Of a stretch of 64,000 nt of DNA, positions 17,061 to 26,473 are shown in pieces (position 1 is the first letter of the stretch; each line of letters opens with the position of its first letter). The DNA comes from Ktedonobacterales bacterium. Lineage in GTDB: Bacteria > Chloroflexota > Ktedonobacteria > Ktedonobacterales > DATBGS01. Both the position numbers and the translations under genes were made by a program. The notes under the pieces are model-generated. The model searched no databases. It was not told where the DNA came from and worked only from the letters and a program-made list of their open reading frames with translations. The DNA is taken from NCBI GenBank assembly GCA_036557285.1, contig DATBHW010000018.1, forward strand, positions 36,840-100,839, read 5' to 3'.

Positions 17061-19001
17061 TTAAGTCACCCCAACAGCGGCTATCGGCCAGTTCTTGATG
17101 TAATGCGTGACCTGGCCCCCAGGCCCCCCGCTGTGCCGCACCAGATCAGGAGCGAGGAGCATACCTTGAAGGTGTTCCTGGGGGCCAAAAATCGTATCGC
17201 GCGGGCGCAGCAGTTGCCAGTAATGGAAGACCGCATCGGGCGTCGGCAGCGCGTAGACCGCGCAATGGCGAACCCGCTGCTGACGCGCGATCTGTTCTGC
17301 CTCGGAAAAAGCCTGCCTGGCCTCTTCATCGTTGAGATAGGGGTCAGCATTCTCGAATAACTCAGGCCGTCGCTTGCTGACCGGCGAACCCCGATACAGG
17401 AAGATCACCTCACCCTCCTGCCCTTCACGGCAGGCGGCGCGGATTACAGCCTCGCGCCCCTCAGTGGTGGTGGGCAGCACCGCCAGGGTCGAGCCAGGAA
17501 CAGCCCCGTAGACCTGAATGGGAAAGACCATCCACTTGCCCCGTTTCGCCAGATAGCGCGCTGTCGTATACGCTGTCACCAGACCAACCACCGTAACAGC
17601 GCCGCCGAACGCGGTTGCCGGGGGCTTGAACACCAGATTCGTACCCCAGGCAATCATCACCAGTATCGTCGTAAGAATGCCCAACGCAAAAAGCCAGAGC
17701 GGCACAGGGGCCATAGATGATTGACCAGGCAGCGGAAGCTCCACCAATTCTCCCACCGTAGCATCAGCACCGTTGCCTGAGCGCACTTGTTTGAGCAGAA
17801 CTTGCCGCTCGCGGTGATGGCGCCAATCGCGCCAGCGAGCCACGTCAATGCCCAGGCACGTTAAACTGAAAGCGCCCAACAGGCCAAAGGCATACATATC
17901 GCCCAGTAAAGCAATATCCCCGCGAACAAGCAGCAGAATTACGACAGGAATCCCGGTCGCCAGCACAATCGCATACTGTGGTGTGCCGCGCCAGGCGTTG
18001 CGTCGCTGCACCGCTGGCGGTAAAAAGTGCATCCGCGACAAAGCCAGCAACACATGGTAACAGCCAATAATCGCGGTGTTGCTCGCAAAAATCAGCAGGG
18101 CCGAGGCGCTGATAGCCACCTCAATGCCCAGCAGCTTGCCCCCATAGGTACTGCCCAGCAAAGAAATAAACTGATTGGGGTTCGCCTGGCTCGCATCCAG
18201 CAGCGTCGTGGCAAACAACGTCAGCAGCGGACTCGTCACACCCACCGTCAGCACCACCACCAGCAAGGCGCGCCGACTGGTACGCTTGCGCGGAGTCTTC
18301 ATCACAGGCGAAATCTGAGAAATGCTCTCCAACCCGGAAAAGGCCAGAAAAGAGCCTGCAAAGCCCGTCATCAGCGCGAGCGGCGTCAGAGGTCGGCCCT
18401 CAAACATCTCTGGAACGAGATGAAGCAGGGTAGACAGAGGAACATGGAGGACGACCTGAATCAGAATAGCAATATCACTGGTGAAGGCGATCACAGCGCC
18501 AACCGCGCTGACGGCGGCGCTCTCACTTACCCCCCACCAGTTCAGCAGACCCAGCAAAACCAGAACGACCACTGTGATCACTACGAGAACCGAGAGATCA
18601 TGCACCGGGACTACCACGCTCAAATAGGTCAACCCGGATAACGCGCTAATCGCAGCAGTTAAAAAATAATCCCCCAACTCCAGCATCCCACCGAGAGCGC
18701 CTGTCCAGGGCTTGAAGTTGCTGGCGGCAACGGTAACGACACCTCCACCCTGGGGATAGCGCGCGGTCACTTCTGCGTACTTCAGGGTCAGCAAGATGAA
18801 CACAATCATCGTGAGCAAGACAAAGAACCCCGCCAGATTGCCCACCTGCCCATACAGAATGCCAGGAACGTAATAGACCGAGGTTCCGATGTCGGCAAAC
18901 ACCACCGCCCAGCATAAGAAGAAACCTAACCGACCACGCTGATGTTCCTCTGAGCCAGCAGTACTCGTAGAAGGTTCAACTGCGCGTTCTGACGTCTGCA
19001 T
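17061..19001 (-). CDS. APC-superfamily permease with C-terminal cytosolic domain (KimA-like?)
   Basis: A 646-residue permease. About twelve helices (residues 25-490) start with the APC motif VFADIGTSVYYVPGILYG and continue with GGGVVTVAASNF and GFAGSFLAFSGLESISQISPVMKTP. A C-terminal cytosolic domain of roughly 140 residues follows. Amino-acid permeases lack such a tail, whereas KimA-type potassium importers of this superfamily have one. A KdpD/KdpE-like pair lies upstream on the same strand, so potassium transport is a plausible but unproven role. The start at 19001 was chosen because AAGGAG stands seven bases before it; a GTG at 19019 and an ATG at 19007 are poorer. Confidence 0.75.
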   Translation of the reverse strand: MQTSERAVEPSTSTAGSEEHQRGRLGFFLCWAVVFADIGTSVYYVPGILYGQVGNLAGFFVLLTMIVFILLTLKYAEVTARYPQGGGVVTVAASNFKPWTGALGGMLELGDYFLTAAISALSGLTYLSVVVPVHDLSVLVVITVVVLVLLGLLNWWGVSESAAVSAVGAVIAFTSDIAILIQVVLHVPLSTLLHLVPEMFEGRPLTPLALMTGFAGSFLAFSGLESISQISPVMKTPRKRTSRRALLVVVLTVGVTSPLLTLFATTLLDASQANPNQFISLLGSTYGGKLLGIEVAISASALLIFASNTAIIGCYHVLLALSRMHFLPPAVQRRNAWRGTPQYAIVLATGIPVVILLLVRGDIALLGDMYAFGLLGAFSLTCLGIDVARWRDWRHHRERQVLLKQVRSGNGADATVGELVELPLPGQSSMAPVPLWLFALGILTTILVMIAWGTNLVFKPPATAFGGAVTVVGLVTAYTTARYLAKRGKWMVFPIQVYGAVPGSTLAVLPTTTEGREAVIRAACREGQEGEVIFLYRGSPVSKRRPELFENADPYLNDEEARQAFSEAEQIARQQRVRHCAVYALPTPDAVFHYWQLLRPRDTIFGPQEHLQGMLLAPDLVRHSGGPGGQVTHYIKNWPIAAVGVT

Positions 19002-19079
19002 CAACATGCTCCTTGCCACTCACCATTCAGATAGAAAGGATGAAGTTGACATAAAAATCAGCGTTCTCTGCGTAAAGGT

Positions 19080-19108
19080 ATTATAAAGATTTTGCGGAAA
19101 AATATAAA
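19080..19108 (-). promoter_or_regulatory. promoter of the APC permease with repeated TTTATA boxes
   Basis: On the reverse strand TTTATA (19103-19108) and TATAAT (19080-19085) are spaced by 17 bases, 79-107 bases upstream of the start. CTTTATA occurs twice about 22 bases apart around T-rich DNA, similar in character to KdpE target sites. A KdpE-like gene lies just upstream. Confidence 0.5.
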
Positions 19109-19162
19109 GAGCTTATATGCAGAAGGGCAAAGGGGCAACACACAAGCTCACAAATGGGGGTA

Positions 19163-19192
19163 TCTCCAGCGCGCTAATCAGCGCGCTGGAGA
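19163..19192 (-). terminator. hairpin at the kdpE-like stop codon
   Basis: A perfect 13-bp GC-rich stem (19163-19175 with 19180-19192) with the 4-base loop AATC overlaps the last codons of the response-regulator gene. It separates that gene from the permease transcript. Confidence 0.6.
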
Positions 19193-19968
19193 CGGTAGCC
19201 GATGCCGGGGTCCGTCAGGAGGTAACGGGGTCGGCTGGGGTCCGGTTCAATCTTGCGCCGCAGTTGGCCGATAAAGATGCGCAAATAATGCGCGTTCTGC
19301 TCGTACTGTGGCCCCCATACCGCGCGCAGCAAGGTGCGATGAGTGACCACTTTGCCCGCGTTCAGCGCCAGATATTTGAGTACTTCATACTGGGTGTGGG
19401 TCAAATGCACAACCACGCCATCTACCGTCAGTTGGCGGCGCTCAAAATCAATGACCAGTTCTCCAGTGCGGAAAAGCGCCTTGTCGGTGGCCTGGCCCGT
19501 AGCCTGGGCGCTATGCCGGAAGGCGACGCGAATGCGCGCCAGTAGTTCCCCCATACTGAACGGCTTGGTCAGATAATCATCTGCTCCCAGTTCAAGCGCC
19601 GTAATTTTATCTTGATCGCTGGCCCGAACGGACAACACAATGATAGGCGTCGCTGACCACTGCCGTAATTGGCGCAGCACTTCCAGCCCATCCATATCCG
19701 GCAGGAACAGATCGAGAATGACCACATCGGGATGCCAGCGGCTCACAAGCTCCAGACCCTGCGAGCCAGTTGGCGCCCATTCCACCACCAGCGCCGCCCC
19801 GGCCAGCCCAGCCTGGATCGCGCGGCGAATCTCCGGCTCATCGTCAATCACCAGCACCCGCCCACCACCTGAGCCACGTCCAGACGAAGGCGCCTCTGAC
19901 TTCGGGTCTGCCCTTTCTTCGGGAGCCTGTTCGGCGGGATGATCTCTGTATGATGGCTCCTGTGTCAT
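19174..19968 (-). CDS. kdpE: KdpE-like OmpR-family response regulator
   Basis: A 264-residue regulator. A disordered, acidic N-terminal extension of about 35 residues precedes a receiver domain (VLVIDDEPEIRRAI; phospho-acceptor in VVILDLFLPDMDG; conserved Lys in DYLTKPF). The C-terminal winged helix is of the OmpR type (LTHTQYEVLKYLALNAGKVVTHRTLLRAVWG), closest to KdpE. Its start overlaps the kinase stop by four bases (ATGA), so the pair is translated together. kdpFABC is absent from the window; the nearest candidate target is the permease downstream. Confidence 0.88.
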   Translation of the reverse strand: MTQEPSYRDHPAEQAPEERADPKSEAPSSGRGSGGGRVLVIDDEPEIRRAIQAGLAGAALVVEWAPTGSQGLELVSRWHPDVVILDLFLPDMDGLEVLRQLRQWSATPIIVLSVRASDQDKITALELGADDYLTKPFSMGELLARIRVAFRHSAQATGQATDKALFRTGELVIDFERRQLTVDGVVVHLTHTQYEVLKYLALNAGKVVTHRTLLRAVWGPQYEQNAHYLRIFIGQLRRKIEPDPSRPRYLLTDPGIGYRLQRAD

Positions 19969-21686
19969 TGGCTGGCTCCAGTTAGCGCCTCCTCGGCAGG
20001 CTCATCAAGTTCAGGCAATACCCCTTCCGGGCCGTCAGCGGGAATCGGCAAGGTGAAATGGAACGTTGAACCCTTCCCCGGACAACTTTCAGCCCAGATG
20101 CGCCCATGATGCGCTCGTATAATACTGCTGCAAATAGCTAACCCAAGCCCGGCGCCAGGTGAAGGAGAGTTGGTCGCCCAGGGTATGGACGCCTGCGGCG
20201 CTCGATAGAACTTCTCAAAAATCGCCTCAAGCTCGCTCGCCGGAATACCAATACCCTCATCGCAGACAGCAACCTCCAGTTCAGGTGGGCTGCCTACTAC
20301 GCTCGCTCGTACCTGAATAACGCTGTCGGGGGGCGAGTATTTCAGCGCATTTTCTATGAGATTAGTCAGCACCCGCTCGATCTGTCCGTGATCCAGCGGA
20401 ACCAACGGAATAGTTTCAGGAATATCTACCACTATGCGCCGATTGCGCAGCGGCCCCGCCAGATCAAGCTGCTCAAGTACCGGAGCAATAAGATCACCGA
20501 TGAAGTGCCAATCACACGCTGGCTCAGCAGCGCCAGCCTCCAGGCGCGAGAGATCAAGCAGATTCCTCACCAGATGGCTCAGCCGGTCAACGCTGGTATC
20601 AATCGCATAGATGAGTTCGCCGCGTTGTTCCTCATGCCAGATCATGCCTGGCTCCAGCAAGCTGCTGGTTGCGGCCTTGATAGCCGCCAGAGGCGTGCGC
20701 AGGTCATGCGTCACCGCATCAAGCAGCGCCTGTTTCAATCGGTCACTCTCGCGCAGCGCCTCCGTATGAATCGCCGCCTGGCGCAGCGCAACCTGTTCCA
20801 GAGCCAGCGCGATTTGCCCGCAAAAAGCCGCGAAAAACCTCGCTTCCGGCTCCACTGCTCTTTCTAATGGCGCCTGGGAGCTACCCTCCAGAGCAGGGCC
20901 GCTTACTCGAGGTACCAGACGACGCAGATCGGGTGTACCCGCGATACCGAGCGCGCCCACCACGCTCTGCGCGCTCGAAAGCGGCACGTAGAGAATTATA
21001 TCGCCTCTTCGCTTGCTCTGCTCCTCTGTACCAGCGGGCAGATCAGCAGGCGCGCCATACCGCAAAACCCGCTCAACCAGGGCTGTTTGCTCAGATTCTT
21101 CCAGACGGAATACATCCATTACCCGCTTCTTGGATGGAGCCGCCGCTCGTACCTGGGGACGACTCTGCGCATCGGGTAAGACCAGTATGCAGGCGGATAC
21201 TCCGCTACCTGCAAAGGACTGGACGACCTGCTGCGCCAGCGTTTGCAAGAGCGTTTCTTGATCGGGGGTAGAGGCGATCAACTGCGCTAGTTGATAGAGC
21301 CGCGCCGTCTGCTGCTGACTGGCACGCGCCGCATCTGCATGCGCCTGGACAGTGGCAGTGAGATGGCCGATGACCAACGCCGTTGCCAGCAGCGCGAATA
21401 ACGAGATCCATTCTGCCTGATCGTTTGTAACCAACTTACCAGTGGGTGGAACGAAGAAGAAATCATAGGACAGGAACGCCAGAATGGAGGCCAGGATAGC
21501 CGGGCCGCGACCAAAGAAGACCGCAAGCCACAGCACGACCAGCAGATACGCCATCGAGAGGTTTTCGACATGAACCACCGTCTTGACCAGCCCGATACAG
21601 AGGGTGGTCAGTGCTGCGCCCAATATCGCAGCCCCATAGCCTATCATCAGGCGCAGGACACGCCCGGAAACCGGCAAACGTTTCAC
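19965..21686 (-). CDS. short KdpD-like sensor histidine kinase
   Basis: A 573-residue kinase that begins directly with the four-helix DUF4118 membrane domain of KdpD (residues 8-110; SMAYLLVVLWLAVFFGRGPAILASI, then SYDFFFVPPTG). It continues with a GAF domain, a HisKA domain (DAVTHDLRTPLAAIKAATSSLL) and a HATPase_c domain (NLIENALKYS, DEGIGIP, GAGLGLAI). The long N-terminal KdpD sensor and Usp domains of classical KdpD are missing, so input differs. The start is GTG at 21686 with GAGGG upstream. It is operonic with the KdpE-like gene. Confidence 0.9.
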   Translation of the reverse strand: MKRLPVSGRVLRLMIGYGAAILGAALTTLCIGLVKTVVHVENLSMAYLLVVLWLAVFFGRGPAILASILAFLSYDFFFVPPTGKLVTNDQAEWISLFALLATALVIGHLTATVQAHADAARASQQQTARLYQLAQLIASTPDQETLLQTLAQQVVQSFAGSGVSACILVLPDAQSRPQVRAAAPSKKRVMDVFRLEESEQTALVERVLRYGAPADLPAGTEEQSKRRGDIILYVPLSSAQSVVGALGIAGTPDLRRLVPRVSGPALEGSSQAPLERAVEPEARFFAAFCGQIALALEQVALRQAAIHTEALRESDRLKQALLDAVTHDLRTPLAAIKAATSSLLEPGMIWHEEQRGELIYAIDTSVDRLSHLVRNLLDLSRLEAGAAEPACDWHFIGDLIAPVLEQLDLAGPLRNRRIVVDIPETIPLVPLDHGQIERVLTNLIENALKYSPPDSVIQVRASVVGSPPELEVAVCDEGIGIPASELEAIFEKFYRAPQASIPWATNSPSPGAGLGLAICSSIIRAHHGRIWAESCPGKGSTFHFTLPIPADGPEGVLPELDEPAEEALTGASQ

Positions 21687-21901
21687 CAGAATACCCTCAA
21701 TTTGTTCTTGAGCGAGCGTGACAGAGCCTTTCTTGAGCCTGTCAGATTCTTGACAGCACCATAATGAGCAACATGATCAGAATATAGGCGCGCGGCTCTC
21801 TCACGTCAATGTTCTCGTGACCGGCAGCGGTGGCAGGCGAATAAAACCATCTGCGAGGGGACCAGCGACCAGGAAAAAAGTCCTGGAAGCAGCCAATTTG
21901 T

Positions 21902-21931
21902 TTGACGGAAGCGTAACGCGCCTGTTATGCT
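21902..21931 (+). promoter_or_regulatory. putative promoter of the C39-like gene
   Basis: TTGACG (21902-21907) and TATGCT (21926-21931) are separated by 18 bases, 84 bases before the ATG at 22015. The remainder of the 328-base gap 21687-22014 holds a short inverted repeat (CTGTCA..TGACAG) near 21740, upstream of the divergent kinase gene. Confidence 0.45.
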
Positions 21932-22014
21932 CTAATCAATTGAGCGCGGCAGTGCGCGTAGCTCAATATTCAACTCTGGCGAAGAATGGCAATGGAGCAA
22001 AAGGATAAACCGTT

Positions 22015-23085
22015 ATGCGTCAACGGAGCGATTCCTATCAAGACGATGATTCCCTGAATCATCAGCCTTCTCCCTTTGCCACGAACCCACATGTGAGCCG
22101 TCTCGGTTCTCGTCCCCACAACGTTGCGCCGCGCCTATCGCTCCCCCAGCATTCGGCAATCGTAGATTCAACGCGAGCCGAAGAGTCGTTGGAGGAAAAG
22201 GAGCCGCAGCCTGCTCGCAAGCAGAAACGCGCCACAAAGCCTTCCACGCGAGCAATAGCCGTTCACACTACAGCAACCAGCCCGCTTGGATTCTCAGAAC
22301 CAGTCTCACCTGCTGATCTCCAACTCATTCCTCGCACATCACCTGCGGTCCCAGCCTCCAGAATCACACAAAGCTGGTTTCATAAATCCTCGCCTCGCAT
22401 GACTATCATCAAACTCTTGTTGATCGTCGTCGTGGTTTTCAGCGTGCTGGCTGCTACATTTGCTACCGCTGGCGGCGGCGAGGTAGCGAGCTTCTTTAAG
22501 GCTCTTGAAAGCGTCATCCCCTACTCTGCCCCGGCACAGCCAGCCGCTCCCACCACCGTCGCCCAACGAGTGAGAGCCATCACCCAGGCAGACATCAACG
22601 CTGGCTATGACTCACGCGAGCAGCACGACATCTGGTGGAACTCGTCCTGTAGCGCAGCCGCCATGACAGAGATTCTGCATGCCTGGGGCGTGCAAGATGT
22701 CACCATCGGGCAACTCATAGACGTAATGAGCGCGCATAATCCACCCTACATCACCCCCTGGGGCGGCTTGATGAGCCAGAATGCCTGGCCTTATATGATG
22801 AGCAACTTTCACATGAAAGCTGTCGTTTATAATAACCGCTCGATGAGCTATGTTGACATCGTTCACATGACACGGGACCAGGGCATTCCTGTCGTCCTGG
22901 GCGTGCGCGATACTGGCGAACGGTACTACCCGGCCCTCGATGTCGGCCATTTCCTCGTTGTGGTTGGCGGCGACGGCTCCGGCCTGCGCATCGTTGATTC
23001 ATCGCTCTACCGCATCACCTATCTCTCCTACGAGCAAGTGGACTACCTCTGGACCGGATTCACCGTCGTCATTACCCCGGCCTAA
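22015..23085 (+). CDS. membrane-anchored C39-like cysteine peptidase domain protein
   Basis: A 356-residue protein. About 125 disordered, charged cytosolic residues are followed by one helix (about 130-150) and an extracytoplasmic papain-like domain. The presumed catalytic Cys is in WWNSSCSAAAMTEIL, the His in DVGHFLVVVGGD and the Asp/Asn in RIVDSS, which is the order seen in C39-like peptidases. Substrate unknown; an accessory wall or peptide-processing role is possible. AAAGGATAAACCGTT precedes the ATG. It stands alone and its downstream neighbour is convergent. Confidence 0.75.
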   Translation: MRQRSDSYQDDDSLNHQPSPFATNPHVSRLGSRPHNVAPRLSLPQHSAIVDSTRAEESLEEKEPQPARKQKRATKPSTRAIAVHTTATSPLGFSEPVSPADLQLIPRTSPAVPASRITQSWFHKSSPRMTIIKLLLIVVVVFSVLAATFATAGGGEVASFFKALESVIPYSAPAQPAAPTTVAQRVRAITQADINAGYDSREQHDIWWNSSCSAAAMTEILHAWGVQDVTIGQLIDVMSAHNPPYITPWGGLMSQNAWPYMMSNFHMKAVVYNNRSMSYVDIVHMTRDQGIPVVLGVRDTGERYYPALDVGHFLVVVGGDGSGLRIVDSSLYRITYLSYEQVDYLWTGFTVVITPA

Positions 23086-23141
23086 CCTCTTCAGCCCGTA
23101 GCGCCGCCGTCCCTCGCGGCGCGTTCATCATCGTAACCTAC

Positions 23142-23990
23142 TTAGAAGGCGCGCGGCAGGCGCCAGTAGCGCCGATTCTCCAGCATATCTCCCGGCTGAT
23201 TGGCAGTGGTGGCAACCCAGCCAACATGATGCAAGTGGAAGAGTGCTTCCAGCAGCAAATAGGGTCGAAGGTTGCGCGCGCTGACCTGGCGTTTGCCCAA
23301 ATCATCGCGCAAGGCAGCCAGCGTCATGCCGTCTTGATCGGGCAAGACGCTGTAGACCAACTCCGCCAGTTGGCGCTGCTCGCGTTGTCGCTGCTCCTGT
23401 GCTGCCGATTCCCGCCCGGCGGGAGCCGCTTCCAACGGCGGAGAGAATTGCATCTCGAAGCGGCAGACAGCCGCGCCACGCTTCATACAGCTTGCCTCGA
23501 ACACCCACACCTCCTGGTGATAACGCGCTGCCGCGCCTTCAATCGCCCCTAGCAGCAGGGGGCATAACTGGCGGGGACTGTTATAGAGCAGATTTAGACC
23601 ATGAGGATCATCGGCGTGTGTTTGATAAGTGAAAAGCGGAGGAGTCACGCTTGCCTCGACGCTGCCTAGCTGCTGATGTGCAGTGCGCATCGCAAGCAGT
23701 AAATCCCGCGCATTGTGTACCTGATCCAGCAGGTACGAGCAGAGGCGGCTGGTCAGTCCATTGATCACAAAGTAGCGGCCATAGCCCCGCAGCAACGACT
23801 CAACGGAGGTCCGGGTCAGGGTCACGGCTGCCTCCACTCCCTTGAGCAAAGTAGCGTCATCATAGACACGACTTGTCAGCGGTGTCTGCTCCCACGTCTC
23901 CCCAATAAGGGTGCGATACTTTTCGAGGAGTGCCGGGCTAAACTCTTCAGCCAGATACTTCTCCCAGGTCACAAAGATCAATCCGTGCAT
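23142..23990 (-). CDS. H-NOX (heme NO-binding) protein with C-terminal winged-helix-like domain
   Basis: A 282-residue protein. It opens with MHGLIFVTWEKYL, the H-NOX start. The proximal heme ligand is predicted as His105 (TAHQQLG), and the heme-propionate motif YxSxR is exact at Tyr136-Asn-Ser138-Pro-Arg140, so both fall at the numbering usual for H-NOX. CMKRGAAVCRFEM closes the domain at about 180. Residues 195-282 form a separate helical, winged-helix-like part (MTLAALRDDLGKRQVSARNLRPYLLLEAL). Stand-alone H-NOX proteins partner with kinases or cyclases; here the extra domain may be the output. The ATG at 23990 is preceded by GAGGG; a GTG at 24029 would add 13 residues. Confidence 0.82.
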   Translation of the reverse strand: MHGLIFVTWEKYLAEEFSPALLEKYRTLIGETWEQTPLTSRVYDDATLLKGVEAAVTLTRTSVESLLRGYGRYFVINGLTSRLCSYLLDQVHNARDLLLAMRTAHQQLGSVEASVTPPLFTYQTHADDPHGLNLLYNSPRQLCPLLLGAIEGAAARYHQEVWVFEASCMKRGAAVCRFEMQFSPPLEAAPAGRESAAQEQRQREQRQLAELVYSVLPDQDGMTLAALRDDLGKRQVSARNLRPYLLLEALFHLHHVGWVATTANQPGDMLENRRYWRLPRAF

Positions 23991-24319
23991 GAACGCCCTC
24001 GTTCCATTGTTTGCTGTGTCTTTCTCCACCTATCGCTCGCAACAGCAGCGAGAGCATAATACCCGCGAGGCTGCCGGGATGCAGTGAAATACCTACTCAG
24101 AGATATGTTACCCCATTTTCATCGTGACGCGACACTGGATGGTACTCCCTTCCTACAGACGCTCAGACAACCTGTAGCGCCGCCCTCGCGCGCATAGACA
24201 AGACACAGCAATTGTGCCACAATTGCGCTGTGGGTGATGGCTTTCCCATCTTCTTCTCCAGCAAGCAGAACGTCTGCCATACACCTGCCGCAGAGCGCAG
24301 TTGTCGAGGAGACCATCTC
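23991..24319. other. intergenic region between divergent genes
   Basis: This 329-base gap lies between the H-NOX gene (leftward) and the hydantoinase operon (rightward). It must contain both promoters. I see no clear boxes, repeats or small genes beyond the GAGGAG site before 24320. Confidence 0.4.
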
Positions 24320-26440
24320 ATGAGCGTTGATCCCCCGCGCTATCGGCTGGGCATTGATACCGGAGGCACCTTTACCGATGTTGTCGCCATCAATGAACAC
24401 AGCGGCGCGATGGCAACCACCAAGACCCCCAGCACTCCCAGCGACCCATCGCGCGGTTTGCTCGATGGCATCAGCAAAGTGCTGCTCAAGATCGGAGCCG
24501 CCCCCGATCAAGTAGCAACCGTCGCGCATGGCACCACCGTCGCTACCAACGCCCTGCTGGAAGAGCGTTTCACCTCGCTGGGCTTGTTGGTCACGCGCGG
24601 CTTTCGCCACATTCTGGAAATCGCCCGCCAGAGCGTCCCCTCTGGCTACGGCAACTCGTATTTCTGGGTCAAACCTGACCGCATCGTCCCATTGGAACGA
24701 GTGCGCGAAACCACCGAGCGCCTGAACTGGCGCGGCGAAGTCCTGACGCCGCTCGATGAACAGGACGTGCGCCAGGCCGCCCGCTGGTTCAAGGCGCAGG
24801 GCATTCTCGCGGTCGGCATCTGCTTCATCCATGCCTATGCCAACCCGGCCCACGAGCAGCGCGCCCGCGAACTCTTTGCCGAAGAATACCCCGACGCCTT
24901 CCTCTCGCTTTCCTCGGATGTTCTGCCCGAATACCGCGAGTACGAGCGCGCCATGACCACCCTGGTAGATGCCTTCGTCAAGCCGCAGGTACGCGATTAC
25001 ATCAACGCCGCCGAAGGCCATCTCGCCGAAGCGTTGGACGGCGCGACGAGCGCCGCGATCAACATTCCCTTCCTGATTATGAAATCCAACGGCGGGGTGG
25101 TGGCCGCCCGCGAAGTAGAGCGCCAGCCGATCACCACTGTGCTTTCCGGGCCAGCCGCCGGTGCGCTCGGCGCGAGCTATATTGCCAGCGCCGCCGGTTT
25201 CCCCGATGCCATCACCCTGGATGCTGGCGGCACTTCCACCGATGTTTGCCTGGTGAACACCGGCCAGCCGCGCCTGACGACCGAAGGCAAGATTGGCCGG
25301 TTCCCTGTGAAGACGCCAATGATTGATATTATTACCGTCGGCACAGGCGGCGGTTCTATCGCCTGGGTTGGCCCCGACGGCGGCTCACGTGTCGGCCCAC
25401 GCAGCGCGGGCGCAGACCCTGGCCCCATCTGCTACGGCAAAGGCGGCGCAGAGCCTACCCTCACCGACGCCAATCTCGTGCTGGGGCGCATCCCACCGCA
25501 TCTGCTCGGCGGAGAAGTTCCACTCGACGCCGAAGCAGCGCAGCGCGGCCTGGAGCCGCTTGCCGCAAAGCTGGGCCTGGATGTGCTGCGGTTGGCCGCT
25601 GGCATTCTGGAACTGGCAAACTGGAATCAGGCCAACGCCATTCGCCAGATCACCGTCAAGCAGGGCCGCGACCCCCGCGACTACGCCCTGGCCCCCTTCG
25701 GCGGCTCCGGGCCGTTGCAGGCGGGGCGGCTGCTCGATCTGCTCGGCATGCGCACTGCCATTGTCCCACCCATCCCTGGCGTTACCTCCGCCTTTGGCCT
25801 GCTCGTCGTGGACCTACGCAACGATTACGTTATCACTAACGTGCAAAACGCCGACGCCTTCGACCCGTCCAGCGTCCAGGAACACTATCAGCGCCTGGAA
25901 GCCCTGGCGCTTGATGCTCTGGAGCGGCATGGCATCCCCCCGGAGCGGCGCGTCTTGCTGCGTTCCGCTGATATGCGCTATCATGGGCAAGCCTATGAGG
26001 TGCGCGTAGACATCCCAGCCAGATTGGTTGACGCTGCAATGGGTCGGCAAGCCGTGGAAGCTTTTCATCAGGCGCATCGCAGCGTCTATGGCTACGATTA
26101 TCGGGGCAAACAGCAGGTCGAGTTCGTCAATCTGCGCGTCACCGGCCTGGGCCTGATTGATAAACCCGCGCTGCGCGAAATCGAATCTGGCGGCCCCGAC
26201 GCAGCAGCCGCGCGCAAAGGCGAGCGTGCCGTCTACTTCGAGGCAGCGGGAGCCTTTCAGCCCTGCCCGCTCTATGACCGCGCCAGCCTTCTGGCCGGGA
26301 ACCTGATCAGCGGGCCAGCCATCATCGAAGAATATGGCTCAACTACCGTCGTCTTCCCCGGTCAGCAGGCAGCAGTAGATCGCTTTGGCAACCTGCTGCT
26401 CAGGGGCGTTCAGGCTATATCAGGTATTCAACAGCATTAG
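24320..26440 (+). CDS. hyuA: hydantoinase/oxoprolinase subunit A
   Basis: A 706-residue HyuA-type ATPase subunit. The N-terminal ASKHA phosphate loop is LGIDTGGTFTDVV. HGTTVATNALLE, DAGGTSTDVCLV and TVGTGGGSIAWV are the family's further nucleotide-binding motifs. It hydrolyses hydantoins or 5-oxoproline in an ATP-dependent way together with HyuB. GAGGAG precedes the ATG at 24320; the open frame begins earlier at 24212 but without a ribosome site. First gene of a four-gene run ending at 29692. Confidence 0.93.
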   Translation: MSVDPPRYRLGIDTGGTFTDVVAINEHSGAMATTKTPSTPSDPSRGLLDGISKVLLKIGAAPDQVATVAHGTTVATNALLEERFTSLGLLVTRGFRHILEIARQSVPSGYGNSYFWVKPDRIVPLERVRETTERLNWRGEVLTPLDEQDVRQAARWFKAQGILAVGICFIHAYANPAHEQRARELFAEEYPDAFLSLSSDVLPEYREYERAMTTLVDAFVKPQVRDYINAAEGHLAEALDGATSAAINIPFLIMKSNGGVVAAREVERQPITTVLSGPAAGALGASYIASAAGFPDAITLDAGGTSTDVCLVNTGQPRLTTEGKIGRFPVKTPMIDIITVGTGGGSIAWVGPDGGSRVGPRSAGADPGPICYGKGGAEPTLTDANLVLGRIPPHLLGGEVPLDAEAAQRGLEPLAAKLGLDVLRLAAGILELANWNQANAIRQITVKQGRDPRDYALAPFGGSGPLQAGRLLDLLGMRTAIVPPIPGVTSAFGLLVVDLRNDYVITNVQNADAFDPSSVQEHYQRLEALALDALERHGIPPERRVLLRSADMRYHGQAYEVRVDIPARLVDAAMGRQAVEAFHQAHRSVYGYDYRGKQQVEFVNLRVTGLGLIDKPALREIESGGPDAAAARKGERAVYFEAAGAFQPCPLYDRASLLAGNLISGPAIIEEYGSTTVVFPGQQAAVDRFGNLLLRGVQAISGIQQH

Positions 26441-26473
26441 GACATCTGCTTGTTTCTCCGAAAGGTAATTTCT

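Noticed and set aside
19020..19173. Possible c-di-AMP (ydaO) riboswitch upstream of the permease
   Set aside because: The leader is short, A/T-rich and lacks the paired elements of that riboswitch.
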